Source: Vibrio sp. SNU_ST1 (GTDB lineage: Bacteria > Pseudomonadota > Gammaproteobacteria > Enterobacterales > Vibrionaceae). From it: DNA of 64,000 nucleotides. Positions 62,782 to 64,000 of the stretch are shown here, piece after piece. Under the pieces are notes generated by a model. It did not search any database. It was not told the origin of the DNA and saw nothing but the letters and a program-made list of their open reading frames with translations. The stretch's first letter is position 1, and every line of letters begins with the position of its first letter. The stretch lies in the NCBI RefSeq assembly GCF_030563405.1, contig NZ_CP130748.1, forward strand, positions 248,001-312,000. Direction: 5' to 3'. The position numbers were made by a program, and so were the translations under genes.

Positions 62782-62808
62782 AAAGGGTGACTCAAAGAGC
62801 CACCCTTT
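62782..62808 (-). terminator. Terminator after galU
   Basis: AAAGGGTGACTC / GAGCCACCCTTT stem (one mismatch) with an AAA loop. On the minus strand it is followed by TTGTTT. It lies 34 bp beyond the galU stop and only 7 bp from the uvrA LexA box. Confidence 0.75.
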
Positions 62809-62841
62809 CTACCAATTTAAACGTTGGTTATTAACCCGTTG

Positions 62842-63714
62842 TCACGCTTCTTTCTTTGTTGAGTGTTTACCTAGTTCGATTTGCTTTTGGTCTTTTTTGT
62901 ATAGATTTTCAAAGCAGTAGTTTGTTGCTTCGATATAACCTTCAACACTACCACAGTCAAAACGCTGGCCTTTAAATTTGTAAGCTAACACACAGCCTGC
63001 TTTTGCTTGTTTTAGCAAAGCATCAGTGATCTGGATTTCACCACCTTTACCTGGTTCAGTCTGTTCGATAAGCTCAAAGATATCTGGAGTCAGAATGTAG
63101 CGGCCAATGATCGCTAGGTTGCTTGGTGCAGTACCTGGTTCTGGCTTTTCTACCATATCATCGACACGGAACAGGTCATCTTTGATCATCTCGCCAGAGA
63201 TAACACCGTATTTGTGAGTCTCTTCTTCAGGAACTTCTTGTACTGCCACAATTGAACAGCGGAATTGCTTGTATAAAGCAACCATTTGAGCCAGTACACC
63301 TTGCTGTTCGTTCACACAAAGGTCATCAGCAAGCACAACTGCGAATGGTTCATCACCCACAAGCTCACGACCAGTTAAGATAGCATGACCTAGACCTTTC
63401 ATTTCGCGTTGACGAATGTAGGTGAAGTTTGCTGCTTCAATCGTCTCACGAATATTGATCAGCAAGTCTTCTTTATTGGTACCGCTAATTTGGTGCTCAA
63501 GCTCGTAGTTCTTATCAAAGTGATCCATCAATGAGTGCTTACCACGGCCAGTAACAATGCACATACCATCCATACCTGCTTCGATGGCTTCTTCAACGCC
63601 GTATTCAATCAGAGGTTTGTTCACAACAGGCATCATTTCTTTAGGCATTGATTTAGTTGCTGGTAGGAAGCGTGTACCGTAGCCAGCTGCCGGGAAAAGG
63701 CACTTTTTGATCAT
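62842..63714 (-). CDS. galU: UTP-glucose-1-phosphate uridylyltransferase
   Basis: The 290-residue nucleotidyltransferase has KCLFPAAGYGTRFLPATKSMPKEMMPVVNKPLIEYGVEEA (UTP-binding loop and first Lys) at the N-terminus, VVLADDLCV (metal Asp), VEKPEPGTAPSNLAIIGRYIL, and KGGEIQITDAL near the end. It makes UDP-glucose for surface polysaccharides and trehalose-type sugars in the cytosol. It lies between uvrA and the regulator qstR on the same strand, with its own terminator before uvrA. Confidence 0.96.
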   Translation of the reverse strand: MIKKCLFPAAGYGTRFLPATKSMPKEMMPVVNKPLIEYGVEEAIEAGMDGMCIVTGRGKHSLMDHFDKNYELEHQISGTNKEDLLINIRETIEAANFTYIRQREMKGLGHAILTGRELVGDEPFAVVLADDLCVNEQQGVLAQMVALYKQFRCSIVAVQEVPEEETHKYGVISGEMIKDDLFRVDDMVEKPEPGTAPSNLAIIGRYILTPDIFELIEQTEPGKGGEIQITDALLKQAKAGCVLAYKFKGQRFDCGSVEGYIEATNYCFENLYKKDQKQIELGKHSTKKEA

Positions 63715-63868
63715 GATAAGACCCTTTATCTATAATAATTATTGATTCAACTGATTTGTTGATATTTCTGAGGGCAACTCTAGCATATGTTATGTCGAAA
63801 ATTCAGCAACAATACCTATGATTACTCGAGCTTCCCTCATAATTATTGTCAGATTCGAGACGGAGCGA

Positions 63869-64000
63869 TTATGCAAGCAAGTTTTGGTTTGCCCACGCAA
63901 TAGCTTGGACTCTATTTTTCACCGCTAACTTACGGAATATTTGATAGAGGTGGGATTTGACCGTGAATTCGCTAATGAAAAGGTCATCGGCTATTTGAGT
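63869..64000 (-). CDS. qstR: LuxR-type regulator C-terminal HTH (partial), probably QstR
   Basis: A frame of 43 codons plus TAA enters from the right edge. It contains the end of a LuxR/GerE helix-turn-helix: IADDLFISEFTVKSHLYQIF (turn and recognition helix), then RKLAVKNRVQAIAWANQ. In vibrios the gene next to galU at this locus is qstR (VC0396 in V. cholerae, as I recall), the quorum-sensing and TfoX-dependent activator of competence and type VI secretion genes. Only the C-terminus is seen; the name rests on context. Confidence 0.7.
   Translation of the reverse strand, partial: TQIADDLFISEFTVKSHLYQIFRKLAVKNRVQAIAWANQNLLA

Overview
The window is chromosomal DNA from a marine Vibrio, most likely of the Splendidus clade (the clade is my inference). 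The evidence is the gene order and protein types: motX of the sodium-driven polar flagellum behind a sigma-28 promoter, purA-rnr-rlmB-rpsF-rpsR-rplI-dnaB-alr, pgi, zur, dusA-pspG, cysJIH, and metH-lysC-aminotransferase-pglL-uvrA-galU-qstR. This matches the V. cholerae VC0349-VC0396 region as I remember it. Three rRNA operons with Vibrio-type 5S and spacer tRNAs sit in the middle.

Layout. 1-9.1 kb: end of hflK, hflC, a DUF2065 gene, purA, motX, an exported amidohydrolase, rnr and rlmB. 9.2-18.2 kb: ribosomal protein operon rpsF-rpsR-rplI with structured RNA before rpsF and again between rpsF and rpsR, an outer-membrane DUF481 barrel, dnaB-alr, an Omp85-like barrel without POTRA domains, yjbQ and pgi. 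18.3-19.2 kb: zur-cheX on the minus strand. 19.4-23.6 kb: a small accessory island between zur and dusA. It holds two small phage-like genes (one frameshifted at a G9 tract), a complete IS3-family element with its target duplication, a 662-residue GHKL-ATPase/PD-(D/E)XK-nuclease fusion, and an integrase remnant directly upstream of dusA. 23.7-31.0 kb: dusA, pspG behind a sigma-54 promoter, an outer-membrane barrel, a small unknown gene and the sulfate assimilation operon cysJIH. 31.1-48.4 kb: three tandem rrn operons. The first has no spacer tRNA, the second and third carry tRNA-Ile and tRNA-Ala, and the third ends with tRNA-Asp and tRNA-Trp. 48.4-49.5 kb: a decayed IS630-family element. 49.7-64 kb: a CPA1 Na+/H+ antiporter, metH behind MetJ boxes, lysC behind a lysine riboswitch, a class V aminotransferase, a PglL-type ligase, uvrA with a LexA box, galU, and the 3' end of a LuxR-type regulator (probably qstR).

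How the parts work together. Most of the window is core housekeeping: translation (rRNA, tRNA, ribosomal proteins, RlmB, DusA, RNase R), replication and repair (DnaB, UvrA), nucleotide, sulfur, methionine and aspartate-family metabolism, and envelope functions. Several regulatory sites can be read directly: sigma-28 (motX), sigma-54 (pspG), met boxes (metH), a lysine riboswitch (lysC), a LexA box (uvrA) and stringent-type rrn promoters. The best candidate for an undescribed system is the ATPase-nuclease fusion in the dusA-side island, which looks like a single-gene anti-phage candidate. The second is a three-way-junction RNA fold in the rpsF-rpsR gap, where priB would be expected and is missing.
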